Made by a program: the position numbers and the translations under genes
Notes under the pieces: model-generated
What the model was told of the DNA's origin: nothing
Databases searched by the model: none
The model's input: only the letters and a program-made list of their open reading frames with translations
NCBI GenBank assembly: GCA_001899065.1
Contig: MKUZ01000019.1
Location: 1 to 64,000 of the forward strand
DNA from: Devosia sp. 66-22
GTDB taxonomy: Bacteria; Pseudomonadota; Alphaproteobacteria; Rhizobiales; Devosiaceae
Reading direction: 5' to 3'
Length of the DNA: 64,000 bases
Shown here: positions 15,330-23,920 of the stretch, piece after piece
Layout: each line of letters starts with the position of its first letter
Numbering within the stretch: position 1 is the first letter of the stretch

Positions 15330-16400
15330 TCAATGCAGGTGCGCGGGCCGATCGTCGCTGGCGCCCGCCGGCGACGCGACGGGCCGCCGGGCCCTGCCCA
15401 CGGCAACCCGGTTGCGACCGAACTGCTTGGCCTCGTAGAGCGCGATGTCGGCTTCGGCGAGCCAGGTCGCCGCGGTTTCACCCGACGATGGGCGCGGCGC
15501 CGCGCCCATGCTGACGGTGGCGCGGACTTCGATGCCGCCCACTTGCACGATGGTCGATTCGATCGTGCGGCGGATACGCTCGGCGGCCTCGCGCGCTTCC
15601 TCGGCGTCGGTTTCGGGGAGGAGCAGCGCAAACTCCTCGCCACCCAGGCGGCCGAACACGTCGGAACGCCGCATATTGGCCATGCAGGCATTGGCGATCG
15701 AGACGAGCACCGCGTCGCCGGCGGGATGGCCGTAGCGGTCGTTGATCGACTTGAAGTGATCCACATCGATGGCGACGAGCGTCGAGGGACGGTCGTAGCG
15801 GCTGGCGCGACGGAATTCCTTCTCTACTTCGGCGAAAAAGCCGCGGCGCGTGAGTGCACCGGTGAGCGCATCCTGCCGGGCGATCTGCTGCAGCTCGAAC
15901 TGCTCGACCACGATCTCGGCGAGCTTCTTCATGATCTCGCCCTGCGCCCGGTCGAACTGGCGGGGCTCGTCGTCGATGGCGCACAGGGACCCTACATTGT
16001 AGCCGTCTGGCGTGGTCAGCGGCACGCCCAGATAGCTGCGGATGTGCGGACTGCCGGTCACCATGGGGTTGTCGGCAAAGCGTGGATCGAGCCGCGCGTC
16101 GCTGACGGCGAAGGCCTCCGTCTGCGCGATGGTGTGATTGCAGAACGCCTCGCTGCGCGCGGTCTGGGTGATCCCCGCGAGGCCGCGCGTCGCCTTGAAC
16201 AGCTGCGTATCGGCATCGATGAGGCTGACGGCGGCCATGGGCACGCCGATCACCTGCTGCACGAGGTCGACGATGCGCTGGAACGGCCGCGTCTCGCCGG
16301 GCTCGCGGATCTCATAGCGCCGCAGTGCCGCCAGCCGCGCTTCTTCGTCGCCGAGCTTGTCTTTGTCCATGAGGTCACCCGCACGCATCAGGACAGGCAT
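15330..16400 (-). CDS. GAF-GGDEF diguanylate cyclase
   Basis: The 356-residue cytoplasmic protein has a GAF sensor domain (about residues 30-170) and a GGDEF domain (about 175-340). The active site reads GGEEF (253-257), a functional variant. RRSD at 244-247 is a canonical inhibitory RxxD site five residues before it, so the enzyme should make c-di-GMP and be feedback-inhibited. The metal Asp is in AIDVDHFK. There is no EAL domain and no membrane segment. PilZ proteins at 25806 and 45553 are possible effectors. It is divergent from nadK. Confidence 0.9.
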   Translation of the reverse strand: MPVLMRAGDLMDKDKLGDEEARLAALRRYEIREPGETRPFQRIVDLVQQVIGVPMAAVSLIDADTQLFKATRGLAGITQTARSEAFCNHTIAQTEAFAVSDARLDPRFADNPMVTGSPHIRSYLGVPLTTPDGYNVGSLCAIDDEPRQFDRAQGEIMKKLAEIVVEQFELQQIARQDALTGALTRRGFFAEVEKEFRRASRYDRPSTLVAIDVDHFKSINDRYGHPAGDAVLVSIANACMANMRRSDVFGRLGGEEFALLLPETDAEEAREAAERIRRTIESTIVQVGGIEVRATVSMGAAPRPSSGETAATWLAEADIALYEAKQFGRNRVAVGRARRPVASPAGASDDRPAHLH

Positions 16401-16538
16401 GGTGCCCGCGCTTCGTTAGAGCTTGCCGAGCAGGTTCGATGGCATTCGCAGCGGTCCGCCAATGCCGCGTTAACCCAAGCGGCGCTGGCGCAGGGCGGAG
16501 GGCGCGTGCTAGGCAGGCGCGACGACCGCCTGAGAGGC

Positions 16539-17321
16539 ATGGATTTGCAGGACTTTTCGCCCGATCGTATCAGCTTCGTGTCGAGCGGCACGGCCGAGGC
16601 CAATGCGGCCATGGACCGCCTGGTGACGCGCTATGGCGACGTCGGCGCCGCCAGCGCCGACGTGATCGTGGCGCTGGGCGGCGACGGGCTCATGCTCCAG
16701 ACGCTGCACAAGGTGATGGCGCGCAACCTGCCGGTGTTCGGCATGAACTGCGGCTCGGTCGGCTTCCTGATGAACGATTATGCAGATGACGGCCTGATCG
16801 AGCGCCTCGGGAGCGCCAAGCCGACACGGATCGCACCGCTGTCGATGCACGTCACCGATGTCGACGGCAAGACGTTCGACGCGCTGGCGCTGAACGAGGT
16901 TTCGCTGTTTCGCACCACCTACCAGGCGGTGAAGGTGGAGATCGTGGTCGACGGGCGGACGCAGATGCCCGAGCTGATCTGCGACGGCGTTCTGCTGTCG
17001 ACGCCCGCCGGATCGACGGCGTACAATCTGTCGGCGCACGGGCCAATCCTGCCCATCGACTCTCCCCTGCTCGCGCTGACGCCGATCTCGCCCTTCCGTC
17101 CGCGGCGCTGGCGCGGGGCGATCCTGCCCAACACCGCCGTCGTCACCTTCCGCGCGCGCGAGACAGAGAAGCGCCCGGTGAGCGCGGTGGCCGACAATGT
17201 CGAGTTCCAGAGCATCGCAGAGGTCGTGGTGCGCGAGGATCGCTCGCATCAGGTGACGCTGCTGTTCGACCCGGGAACCGGACTCGAGGAGCGCGTCCTC
17301 TCCGAACAATTCCGCTATTGA
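16539..17321 (+). CDS. nadK: NAD kinase
   Basis: The 260-residue enzyme phosphorylates NAD to NADP with ATP or polyphosphate. The GGDG motif is at residues 47-50 ([10 protein letters not shown]). It is followed by [11 protein letters not shown], the NE motif in LNEVSLFR, and the conserved [22 protein letters not shown] segment that binds NAD. Length fits short alphaproteobacterial NAD kinases. ATG 16539 follows GAGAGG; a much longer open frame upstream is antisense to the GGDEF gene and is not the start. A CBM9-like gene follows after 8 bases. Confidence 0.95.
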   Translation: MDLQDFSPDRISFVSSGTAEANAAMDRLVTRYGDVGAASADVIVALGGDGLMLQTLHKVMARNLPVFGMNCGSVGFLMNDYADDGLIERLGSAKPTRIAPLSMHVTDVDGKTFDALALNEVSLFRTTYQAVKVEIVVDGRTQMPELICDGVLLSTPAGSTAYNLSAHGPILPIDSPLLALTPISPFRPRRWRGAILPNTAVVTFRARETEKRPVSAVADNVEFQSIAEVVVREDRSHQVTLLFDPGTGLEERVLSEQFRY

Positions 17322-17329
17322 GGCTTACC

Positions 17330-18160
17330 ATGACGACGACCGCATCGCCCTTCCCCTGGCCCGAAGAGCGCATCGCGCACTACACGGCGCACCGCGTGGC
17401 CGAGCCGCTGCGGATCGACGGCAAGCTCGACGAAAAGAGTTGGGGCCTCGCGCCGCGCTCGCCGCGCTTCGTCGACCTGATCACCGGCCAACCGACGATC
17501 CACGACACGCGCGCGACCGTGCTCTGGGACGACACCTATCTCTATGTCGGCTTCTGGGTGGAGGAGCCGTTCGTCCAGGCGACGCTGACCGAACGCGACT
17601 CGCTGGTGTGGACCGAGAACGACATCGAAGTGTTCGTCGCCGGCAAGGATGCCTATTACGAGTTCGAGATCAATCCGCTGGGCACCATCTACGAGGCGTT
17701 CTTCGTCTGGGAAGACGCCTATGAGCGCGGCGGCTTCAGCAAGCAGGCGGAGTTCTCGCGCGATGTCGAGGGCTACAAGCCGTGGAACGGCGTTGGCTTC
17801 GACAAGCATCCGCGCGGCCAGCGGCTGGCGTTCTTCCGCTGGGACCTGCCAGGTCTCAAGGCGGCCGCCTCTGTCGACGGCACGATCAACGACAACGGCG
17901 ACCGCGACCGCGGCTGGACGGCCGAGATCGCGATCCCGTGGAGCGGCATGGAGTGGCTCGCCAAGTCCGATGGTCGCGCCCTGCCACCACGCGACGGCGA
18001 TGTGTGGCGCATGGATTTCTCGCGCTTCAACATGTATCGCGAGGCCGCTCCGGCGCAGGATTCGGGCGGCTGGGCCTGGAGCGCGCATGGCGCCTGGGAC
18101 TCCCACATCCCGGAGTTGTTCCCGTACGTCCATTTCTCGACCAAGCTCGTGGGCGAGTAG
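17330..18160 (+). CDS. CBM9-like (DOMON-fold) sugar-binding protein
   Basis: The 276-residue protein follows the family-9 carbohydrate-binding pattern: an IDGKLDEKSWGLAP start, then TVLWDDTYLYVGFWVEEP, then NDIEVFVAG..YYEFEINPLG, and AEIAIPWSGM with a final RMDFSRFN. This is the beta-sandwich common to CBM9 and related DOMON domains, without a catalytic module. No signal peptide is seen, so it may act in the cytoplasm, which is odd for a sugar-binding domain. It lies 8 bases after nadK and is probably co-transcribed. Confidence 0.75.
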   Translation: MTTTASPFPWPEERIAHYTAHRVAEPLRIDGKLDEKSWGLAPRSPRFVDLITGQPTIHDTRATVLWDDTYLYVGFWVEEPFVQATLTERDSLVWTENDIEVFVAGKDAYYEFEINPLGTIYEAFFVWEDAYERGGFSKQAEFSRDVEGYKPWNGVGFDKHPRGQRLAFFRWDLPGLKAAASVDGTINDNGDRDRGWTAEIAIPWSGMEWLAKSDGRALPPRDGDVWRMDFSRFNMYREAAPAQDSGGWAWSAHGAWDSHIPELFPYVHFSTKLVGE

Positions 18161-18292
18161 CAGCGGAAATGTGGGGAATGCGAGGAACGACAACGCGCTC
18201 CTCCCATTCAGACATGTAGCGCGCAAGGGGCTTGCTTCAAGGCCCCCGCCCTGCCGTAGACAGCGCGCCTCTCACTGGGACGGAGGTGCGGA

Positions 18293-19756
18293 ATGACCCA
18301 ACATCAGGTGCTGATCGCGGGCGCTGGGCCGACCGGCATGATGCTTGCCGCGGAGCTGGTGCTCGCCGGGATCGATGTGGCGATCATCGAGCGGCGCATC
18401 ACGACCGAGCTCAGACGGCCCGGCGCGCTCGGGCTGCATGCGCGAACAATCGAAGTGTTCGAACAGCGAGGCATCGCCGACCGGTTCCTTGCTGCAGGAC
18501 GGACAGCGCAGGTTGCCGGCTTCGGCCACACCATCCTCGACATCAGCGATTTCCCGTCGCGCCATCCCTATGGCCTGGCGCTTGTTCAGAAGCACATCGA
18601 GCGCATCCTGGCCGAGTGGATCGATGAACTGGGCGTGCCAGTCCATCGCGGGCGTGAGGTCACCGGCTTCACGCAGGACGGCGATGGGGTCGATCTGGTG
18701 CTGACCGGTGGCGAGACAATCCACTGTCGCTATCTCGTCGGCTGCGACGGCGGCCGCAGCGTCATCCGCAAGAGCGCGGGCATCGGCTTCGATGGATCGG
18801 GCCCCACGCTGAGCCATCTCATCGCGGAGGTTGAGTTGAGGGACGAGCCACCGCGCTGGGGCCTGTTCCACGATGAGATTGGCCGGCACGCGCTCAGCGC
18901 GCTCGATGATGGCAGGATGCGCGGCGTCATGGTGACGGAGCGCCGCCTCGAGCACGTGCGCGAACCGACGCTGGCCGATCTGAGCGAAGCGATGATCGCG
19001 GTGTGGGGGACCGATTTCGGCGTGCACAGCCCGGCCTGGGTGTCACGTTTCACCGATGCCGCGCGGCAGGCGGGCAGCTACCGCAAGGGCCGTGTGCTGA
19101 TCGCGGGCGACGCCGCCCACATCCACTACCCGGCCGGAGGACAGGGCCTCAATACCGGCGTGCAGGACGCCGTCAATCTGGGCTGGAAGCTGGCGCAAGT
19201 GATCAGGGGACAATCGCCCGCGACCCTGCTCGATGCGTACGAGACCGAGCGGCACCCCGTCGCGGCGCGCGTGTTGCGCTACACGCTCGCCGCCGTCGCG
19301 CTCGGCCGGACCGACGACCGCTCCAGAGCGCTGGGCAGCATCGTCGCAGAGCTTCTCGGCCTCGACCAGGCGCGCCGGCTCGTGGGCGGAATGATGTCGG
19401 AGCTCGACATCGCCTATGATTTCGGCGCGGGCCACCCCCTGCTCGGCCGCCGTGTACCCGATCTCGACCTCGTGGGCGACGACGGGCCGATGCAACTGTA
19501 TGCACTCCTCCGCGACGCGAAGCCGGTGCTGCTCAATCTCGGTCCGCCCGCCAGCCTCGACAGCGCGGCGTGGGGCGGCCGCGTACGGCTGGTCGAGGCC
19601 CGCTATGAAGGGCGGTGGGAACTGCCTGTTGTCGGTGTGGTCACGGCGCCCGGGGCTGTACTGATCCGTCCGGACGGGCATGTCGCATGGGTTGGTGACC
19701 GCACCGCGGCGGGGCTCGCCGAGGCGCTCACCCGCTGGTTCGGGCCGCCGGCCTAA
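18293..19756 (+). CDS. FAD-dependent aromatic monooxygenase, rifampicin-monooxygenase-like
   Basis: The 487-residue flavoprotein carries the group A hydroxylase motifs: FAD-binding GAGPTG (residues 10-15), the DG motif in YLVGCDGGRSVIRK, and the second FAD motif VLIAGDAAHIHYPAGGQGLN. A C-terminal thioredoxin-like domain without a CxxC follows, as in pentachlorophenol or rifampicin monooxygenases. Overall length matches those enzymes. It would hydroxylate an aromatic substrate using NAD(P)H and oxygen. The substrate cannot be deduced. The gene stands alone, divergent in function from its neighbours, and converges with the DUF2336 gene. Confidence 0.8.
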   Translation: MTQHQVLIAGAGPTGMMLAAELVLAGIDVAIIERRITTELRRPGALGLHARTIEVFEQRGIADRFLAAGRTAQVAGFGHTILDISDFPSRHPYGLALVQKHIERILAEWIDELGVPVHRGREVTGFTQDGDGVDLVLTGGETIHCRYLVGCDGGRSVIRKSAGIGFDGSGPTLSHLIAEVELRDEPPRWGLFHDEIGRHALSALDDGRMRGVMVTERRLEHVREPTLADLSEAMIAVWGTDFGVHSPAWVSRFTDAARQAGSYRKGRVLIAGDAAHIHYPAGGQGLNTGVQDAVNLGWKLAQVIRGQSPATLLDAYETERHPVAARVLRYTLAAVALGRTDDRSRALGSIVAELLGLDQARRLVGGMMSELDIAYDFGAGHPLLGRRVPDLDLVGDDGPMQLYALLRDAKPVLLNLGPPASLDSAAWGGRVRLVEARYEGRWELPVVGVVTAPGAVLIRPDGHVAWVGDRTAAGLAEALTRWFGPPA

Positions 19757-20961
19757 GCGGCGGGTAGCGCGAGGCGTTGGTCGAGCTCGATCGCGGGCAT
19801 GGGGCGTTCCGCATTGGCGTCGCCCGCGAAGGCCGACATCACGCCACGCGCGGCGCGACGGGCAAGAGCGACATTCTGCTCGCTGAGGTAGGCGAAAGCG
19901 TCTTCCAGCTCCGGCGGGATGACGCCGTCGTGCTCGACGATCAACTCTTCGGTAAGCGCCGTGACGACAAAGTGACGCGCGGTGATGTCGTCTGCGAGAT
20001 CGGCGGCGCGTGCGTGGAAAATCAGGCGCGCGATGAGGTTGGATACCGCGGCGCTCAGTCCACAGCGCGAGAGCAGCGCATTGAGCGCCGGCCGGCCGCC
20101 TGTCTCGAGGATCGTGAACACCTTGTCTCGGGGCACTCCCGCGAGCGCCGACAGGCAATCGGCGAAGAACACCACATGACCGTTGACGACGGCGTGCAGC
20201 ATGACGCGCGCCGAGACGCGCTCGGTGGCGACGAGCTCGGATGCGAACGGCGTTCCGCCGGACGTCGCCTCGCCTTCACCAATGACCGTCAGCGCAGTAT
20301 CCATCGCATCGCGCAGCAGCCGCTCGAGACGCGACGGCGCCACAGCGCCCTTCACGATGCGCGCGAGACGCAGCGAGGCGACGGCCGCTTCAACCATTGC
20401 GAGGCGCGCGCCGGCAGGCAGGTCGGCGCGGTCGAGCAACGCACCGCGAAGCTCGGCATCGGCCTCGCCGCGCTCGGCAGCGAGCGTGGCAAGCAATGCT
20501 GCGGGGACGGGGACGTCGCTGCGCTGCAGCACCTTGAGCGTGACGGAGCGGACACCGCGCCCGATGACTGCCTCGGCGACGCGAGCGCTGATCCGTTCGC
20601 GCAGGGCGACGGCATGGAGCAGCGTGATGCTTGCCTTGCGCACCAGCGCGATCAGGTCGGCATCGATCAAGGCGGGCGAGTACTGGGCAACGGCGCGGGC
20701 GATGACTTCGCTGTCCTGCAGCAGCGCCAGCAGGATCGGTCGCGGCGCCTCAAGGGCGTGCAGCAGGCCGTAGGCCAGCGCGCCGCGCACCCGGACGGAG
20801 GGATCATCGAGAAAGCCGATCAGGGACGCGTAGAGCGCCGCATGCTCGTCAGCCGGACCGCTGTGGAGGAGGTAGGCCTGCGCCGCCAGGTGAGCAGCCT
20901 GCCCGCGCTCCTCGCTGTCGCCGGAACGGCTCAAGGCGACGAAGTCCTGATACGCAACCAT
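19753..20961 (-). CDS. DUF2336 family protein
   Basis: The 402-residue protein is made of alpha-helical repeats (repeated SVRVRGALAYGLL-, VIARAVAQYSPAL- and RPALNALLSRCGL-type pairs), as in DUF2336, an alphaproteobacterial family. The family has been linked to signalling or polar functions, but this is not established for this protein. No signal peptide or membrane segment is seen. ATG 20961 is chosen behind GGAGAGAG rather than the upstream codon of the long frame. It overlaps the end of the monooxygenase gene tail to tail. Confidence 0.75.
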   Translation of the reverse strand: MVAYQDFVALSRSGDSEERGQAAHLAAQAYLLHSGPADEHAALYASLIGFLDDPSVRVRGALAYGLLHALEAPRPILLALLQDSEVIARAVAQYSPALIDADLIALVRKASITLLHAVALRERISARVAEAVIGRGVRSVTLKVLQRSDVPVPAALLATLAAERGEADAELRGALLDRADLPAGARLAMVEAAVASLRLARIVKGAVAPSRLERLLRDAMDTALTVIGEGEATSGGTPFASELVATERVSARVMLHAVVNGHVVFFADCLSALAGVPRDKVFTILETGGRPALNALLSRCGLSAAVSNLIARLIFHARAADLADDITARHFVVTALTEELIVEHDGVIPPELEDAFAYLSEQNVALARRAARGVMSAFAGDANAERPMPAIELDQRLALPAA

Positions 20962-21046
20962 TACTCTCTCCGGACGACCCGAAGAGACCGTAGCGGCCAA
21001 CGTTTAAGGAACGGTTCACCCTGTTTGTTCAGGGCGCGCTAACCAC

Positions 21047-22147
21047 CTAGTCGCGGCTGTAGAGCTGCGTGACGAACAGTGCCGTGGGCTGGTTGCTCAT
21101 CAGCACCCGGGCCCGCGGCGCGCCGGTGTCGATCCGATCGGTGACACCGCCGGCGACGGGCATGCTGTATCCCTCCGCCGACGCGGCCTCCGCCGGCGCG
21201 ATAGCCTCTGCCTGCGGCACCAGCGGCGGCGGCGCAGGGAGCGGCACGAAACCCAGCTCGAGGTCCAGGGGCGGCGGCACCGCGAGTGCCGGCGTCTGTT
21301 CGGACGCGGCATAGGCCATCAGGGGCTCGGAAACGTCGGGCGCCACCAGCGACTGCAGCGCCTCGGTGGCGATCAGCGGCTCGACCGGCCGCGGTGCCTC
21401 GTTGCTGAAGAACGAGGTGAACGACATGTCGTCGCGACTGAAGCGCGAGGGGATCGCGTTGGTAGACCAGCGGCTGTCGGAGGCTTGCGCGATCTGCTGC
21501 GCCGCGAATTTGGGGTCGTCGACAGTGATGGTCTCGGGCGTGCCTACATGCTTGGCGACCAGCGCCCGGTAGAGCTCGCGGATGGTGCGCGGCTCGCCGC
21601 CCGAATAGAAGATCTGCGGATTGGCCTTGGCCTGCTTGGGAAACAGCTTCGCGGCGACCTGGTCGGGATTGTCGAGGCCGGCGCGGAAGAGCCTTTCCGC
21701 GCCCTGCGGCCCGAGGAAGTGCGCGATGTAGAGCTCGCCCGGGCTTGGATGCTTGCCGAACTTGCCGGCCAGGTAAGCCCCGTTCGACTGCGTGAACGCC
21801 GCGGCCATGTCGGCGGCGATCTGTGGATCCTCGCGCAGTGCGAGAATTTCCTTCCGCATCCCTTTGTTACGAACGACGTAATCACCGTCGCCATCGACCG
21901 AGATCGCGTCGGCGTATTTCTGGTAGCCGAGCCGGGGGCCCTGCTCCTTCATTACCTGCAGCCAGGTGGATTCGAGGAACTGGAACAGCCCGACGGCCGA
22001 CGATGTCGGGGCCTTGGCCTCGGGGTTGAGGCTCGACTCGCGGATAGCCGTCTGCAGCAGATAGTCGAAGTCGACGTTCGACTTGTCCCCGGCGCTGTTC
22101 AGCACATAGGCAAGGCCCTGCGGCACGGCGATCGGAGAAACGCCCAT
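21047..22147 (-). CDS. Lytic transglycosylase (SLT-domain) protein
   Basis: The N-terminal 180 residues form an SLT domain: LLQTAIRESSLNP with the catalytic Glu, then SSAVGLFQFLESTW, and ELYIAHFLGPQGA. This fold cleaves the glycan chain of peptidoglycan. The C-terminal half is Pro/Ala-rich and probably disordered. No signal peptide is evident, which recalls transglycosylases exported by specialised systems such as the flagellar apparatus. A full CtrA box lies upstream (22194-22208), so expression is probably cell-cycle controlled. Confidence 0.85.
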   Translation of the reverse strand: MGVSPIAVPQGLAYVLNSAGDKSNVDFDYLLQTAIRESSLNPEAKAPTSSAVGLFQFLESTWLQVMKEQGPRLGYQKYADAISVDGDGDYVVRNKGMRKEILALREDPQIAADMAAAFTQSNGAYLAGKFGKHPSPGELYIAHFLGPQGAERLFRAGLDNPDQVAAKLFPKQAKANPQIFYSGGEPRTIRELYRALVAKHVGTPETITVDDPKFAAQQIAQASDSRWSTNAIPSRFSRDDMSFTSFFSNEAPRPVEPLIATEALQSLVAPDVSEPLMAYAASEQTPALAVPPPLDLELGFVPLPAPPPLVPQAEAIAPAEAASAEGYSMPVAGGVTDRIDTGAPRARVLMSNQPTALFVTQLYSRD

Positions 22148-22193
22148 TGCGAATCCGGGGTGAAGCTTCGGATTAACAAAGCGCTAAGAGCCG

Positions 22194-22208
22194 TTAACGA
22201 CTGGTTAA
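22194..22208. promoter_or_regulatory. CtrA-type box upstream of the transglycosylase gene
   Basis: The sequence matches TTAA-N7-TTAA exactly, with TTAA at 22194-22197 and 22205-22208. It lies 47 bases upstream of the leftward transglycosylase start and overlaps the stop codon of the nitroreductase gene. In alphaproteobacteria this pattern is the full binding site of the response regulator CtrA. Confidence 0.6.
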
Positions 22209-22783
22209 CCCTGCCAGCGCGTCACGATCCTGGCGAGGTCGGGCCGGTCGCGGTCTTCCATGACGGTGGTGGGCGTGCCGATATGGATGAAGCCGACGAA
22301 GCGCTCCCCGCCCCGGGCCCCGAGCATCGCCTGGGCTTCAGTGTCGAACGCGTACCATTTGCTGGTCCAGCTTGCAGCGAAGCCCAGGGCGAAGGCGGCG
22401 TGGCTGAGGTTGAAGCAGACATTGCCGGCCGAGAGCAACTGCTCCATCTCGGGCGCCTTGGGGTTGGGCTTGGGCGAGAGCAGGACGCCGATGGTCACGG
22501 GGGCGGGCAGGAACTGCCTGCGCTCCACCTCGAGCGACGCCTCGTCGATATCGGGCCGCCGCGCCTGCTGGATGGCAGCGAGCTTTTCGCCCGCCGCGAC
22601 GCGGGCGTCACCCTCGATCACGATCAACCGCCAGGGCACGAACTTGCCGTGATCGGGGACGCGCGTGCCGATCGTCAGGATCTCGTCGAGTTCGGCTGCA
22701 GTAGGCCCGGGATCCTTGAGAAAGCCGATGCCGATCGAACGGCGGGTCTTGAGATAGTCGCGGAGCGCGGGGATAGCAGGCAT
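22205..22783 (-). CDS. Nitroreductase family protein
   Basis: The 192-residue protein fits the small YdjA-like nitroreductases that bind FMN as dimers. It has an N-terminal TRRSIGIGFLKDPGP segment (FMN phosphate-binding arginines), GTRVPDHGKFVPWRLIVIEG, and a C-terminal GFASSWTSKW then FVGFIHIGTP. Short enzymes of this kind reduce nitro or quinone substrates with NAD(P)H. It is oriented the same way as the transglycosylase, but the CtrA box suggests that one has its own promoter. Confidence 0.85.
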   Translation of the reverse strand: MPAIPALRDYLKTRRSIGIGFLKDPGPTAAELDEILTIGTRVPDHGKFVPWRLIVIEGDARVAAGEKLAAIQQARRPDIDEASLEVERRQFLPAPVTIGVLLSPKPNPKAPEMEQLLSAGNVCFNLSHAAFALGFAASWTSKWYAFDTEAQAMLGARGGERFVGFIHIGTPTTVMEDRDRPDLARIVTRWQG

Positions 22784-22879
22784 GGTCGAGTCCTTGCGGG
22801 TAGGCAGCCCTTATGACACAGCTTTTCCCCAATCCAAGCGTAGCGGTGCCGCTCGGGCGGGGCGGATTCGGGGAATGAA

Positions 22880-23842
22880 TTGAAGGTTTTGCGATGGATT
22901 GCGGTGCTTGGCCTCGTCGGGGTGACCTCGGCGTACGCCCAGCAGGCGCCGATGCCGCGCCCCGCTCCGCAATTCCTCGCGCCGCTGGCCACAGAAGCGG
23001 CGCCGCCGGCCGAGGCCCCCAGCGAGACTCCGGCGGCGCCCGCAACCGCCACCGCGGCGATCGAGACGGTCACATCGGACCCGCAGCCGGTGGTGTTGAC
23101 CGCGATGGTGACCGACGGTGGGCGGCAGATCGACCAGGGGCTTGTCTGGCGCGTCTTTACCACCAAGACCGATACGGCCGGCCAGCTCGAGCTGGCCGCA
23201 AAATCTGACTCTCCGGTGGCGAGGTTCTCGCTGTCGCCCGGCAACTACGTCGTTCATGTTGCTTACGGCCGCGCCCAGGCGAGCGACACCATCACGGTGG
23301 CCGAGGGCAGCAATTCCAAGAACATCGTGCTCGAAGCGGGCGGACTTCGGCTCAACGCGGCCGTGACCGGCGACGTGCCGATCCCGATCAACCTGCTGCA
23401 TTTCGACGTGCTGACGGCAGGCACCTCCGATGCCGACCGGGCGATGGTGGCGCAAGGGATCAGCGCCAACGACATCCTGACCGTCAACGCCGGCACCTAC
23501 CACATCGTCTCCTATTTCGGCGCCGTGAACGCCGTGGTGCGCGCCGATCTGCGCGTCGAGCCCGGCCAGTTGACCGACGCGACGCTCTATCACCGGGCGG
23601 CCCAGACCTCGTTCAAACTGGTCAGCGAGGCGGGCGGCGAGGCGATCGCCGACGTCGACTGGACGGTGAAGACCACGGACGGCACTACGATCTTCACCGA
23701 CACGGGTGCTTTCCCCTCCACCGTGCTGCAGGAGGGCGACTATCTCGTCCTCGCCAAGCGCGGCGACACGGTGTTCAATCGCGAGTTCGAAGTGACGCCG
23801 GGGCAACCGCGCGAAATCGAAGTCCTCACCACGGTTTATTAG
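22880..23842 (+). CDS. Exported beta-rich protein of unknown function
   Basis: The 320-residue protein has a signal peptide (MKVLRWIAVLGLVGVTSAYA-Q). A Pro/Ala-rich linker follows, then three repeats of a beta-sandwich-like unit (for example VARFSLSPGNYVVHVAYG, NAGTYHIVSYFG, VLQEGDYLVLAKRGD). The repeats end in gln/asp-rich strands and resemble immunoglobulin-like or carboxypeptidase-regulatory folds. The start is a TTG at 22880; a nearby ATG is out of frame. Location is periplasm or outer surface. Function is not recognised. Confidence 0.65.
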   Translation: MKVLRWIAVLGLVGVTSAYAQQAPMPRPAPQFLAPLATEAAPPAEAPSETPAAPATATAAIETVTSDPQPVVLTAMVTDGGRQIDQGLVWRVFTTKTDTAGQLELAAKSDSPVARFSLSPGNYVVHVAYGRAQASDTITVAEGSNSKNIVLEAGGLRLNAAVTGDVPIPINLLHFDVLTAGTSDADRAMVAQGISANDILTVNAGTYHIVSYFGAVNAVVRADLRVEPGQLTDATLYHRAAQTSFKLVSEAGGEAIADVDWTVKTTDGTTIFTDTGAFPSTVLQEGDYLVLAKRGDTVFNREFEVTPGQPREIEVLTTVY

Positions 23843-23862
23843 CCCGACATTTGCCGAGTTTA

Positions 23863-23890
23863 TTGCTGGCTCCGCCGGCGATGCTATAAG
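23863..23890 (+). promoter_or_regulatory. Sigma70-type promoter before the cyclase gene
   Basis: TTGCTG at 23863-23868 and TATAAG at 23885-23890 are separated by 16 bases. They lie about 30 bases upstream of the cyclase ATG at 23921, in the gap after the exported protein gene. The match to -35 and -10 consensus is moderate. Confidence 0.4.
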
Positions 23891-23920
23891 CGCCGGTAAC
23901 CGCCGGGGGGCGGGACATCG

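Noticed and set aside
15324-16538. Long N-terminal extension of NadK
   Set aside because: The frame upstream of 16539 is antisense to the GGDEF gene; NAD kinase homology starts at the ATG at 16539.
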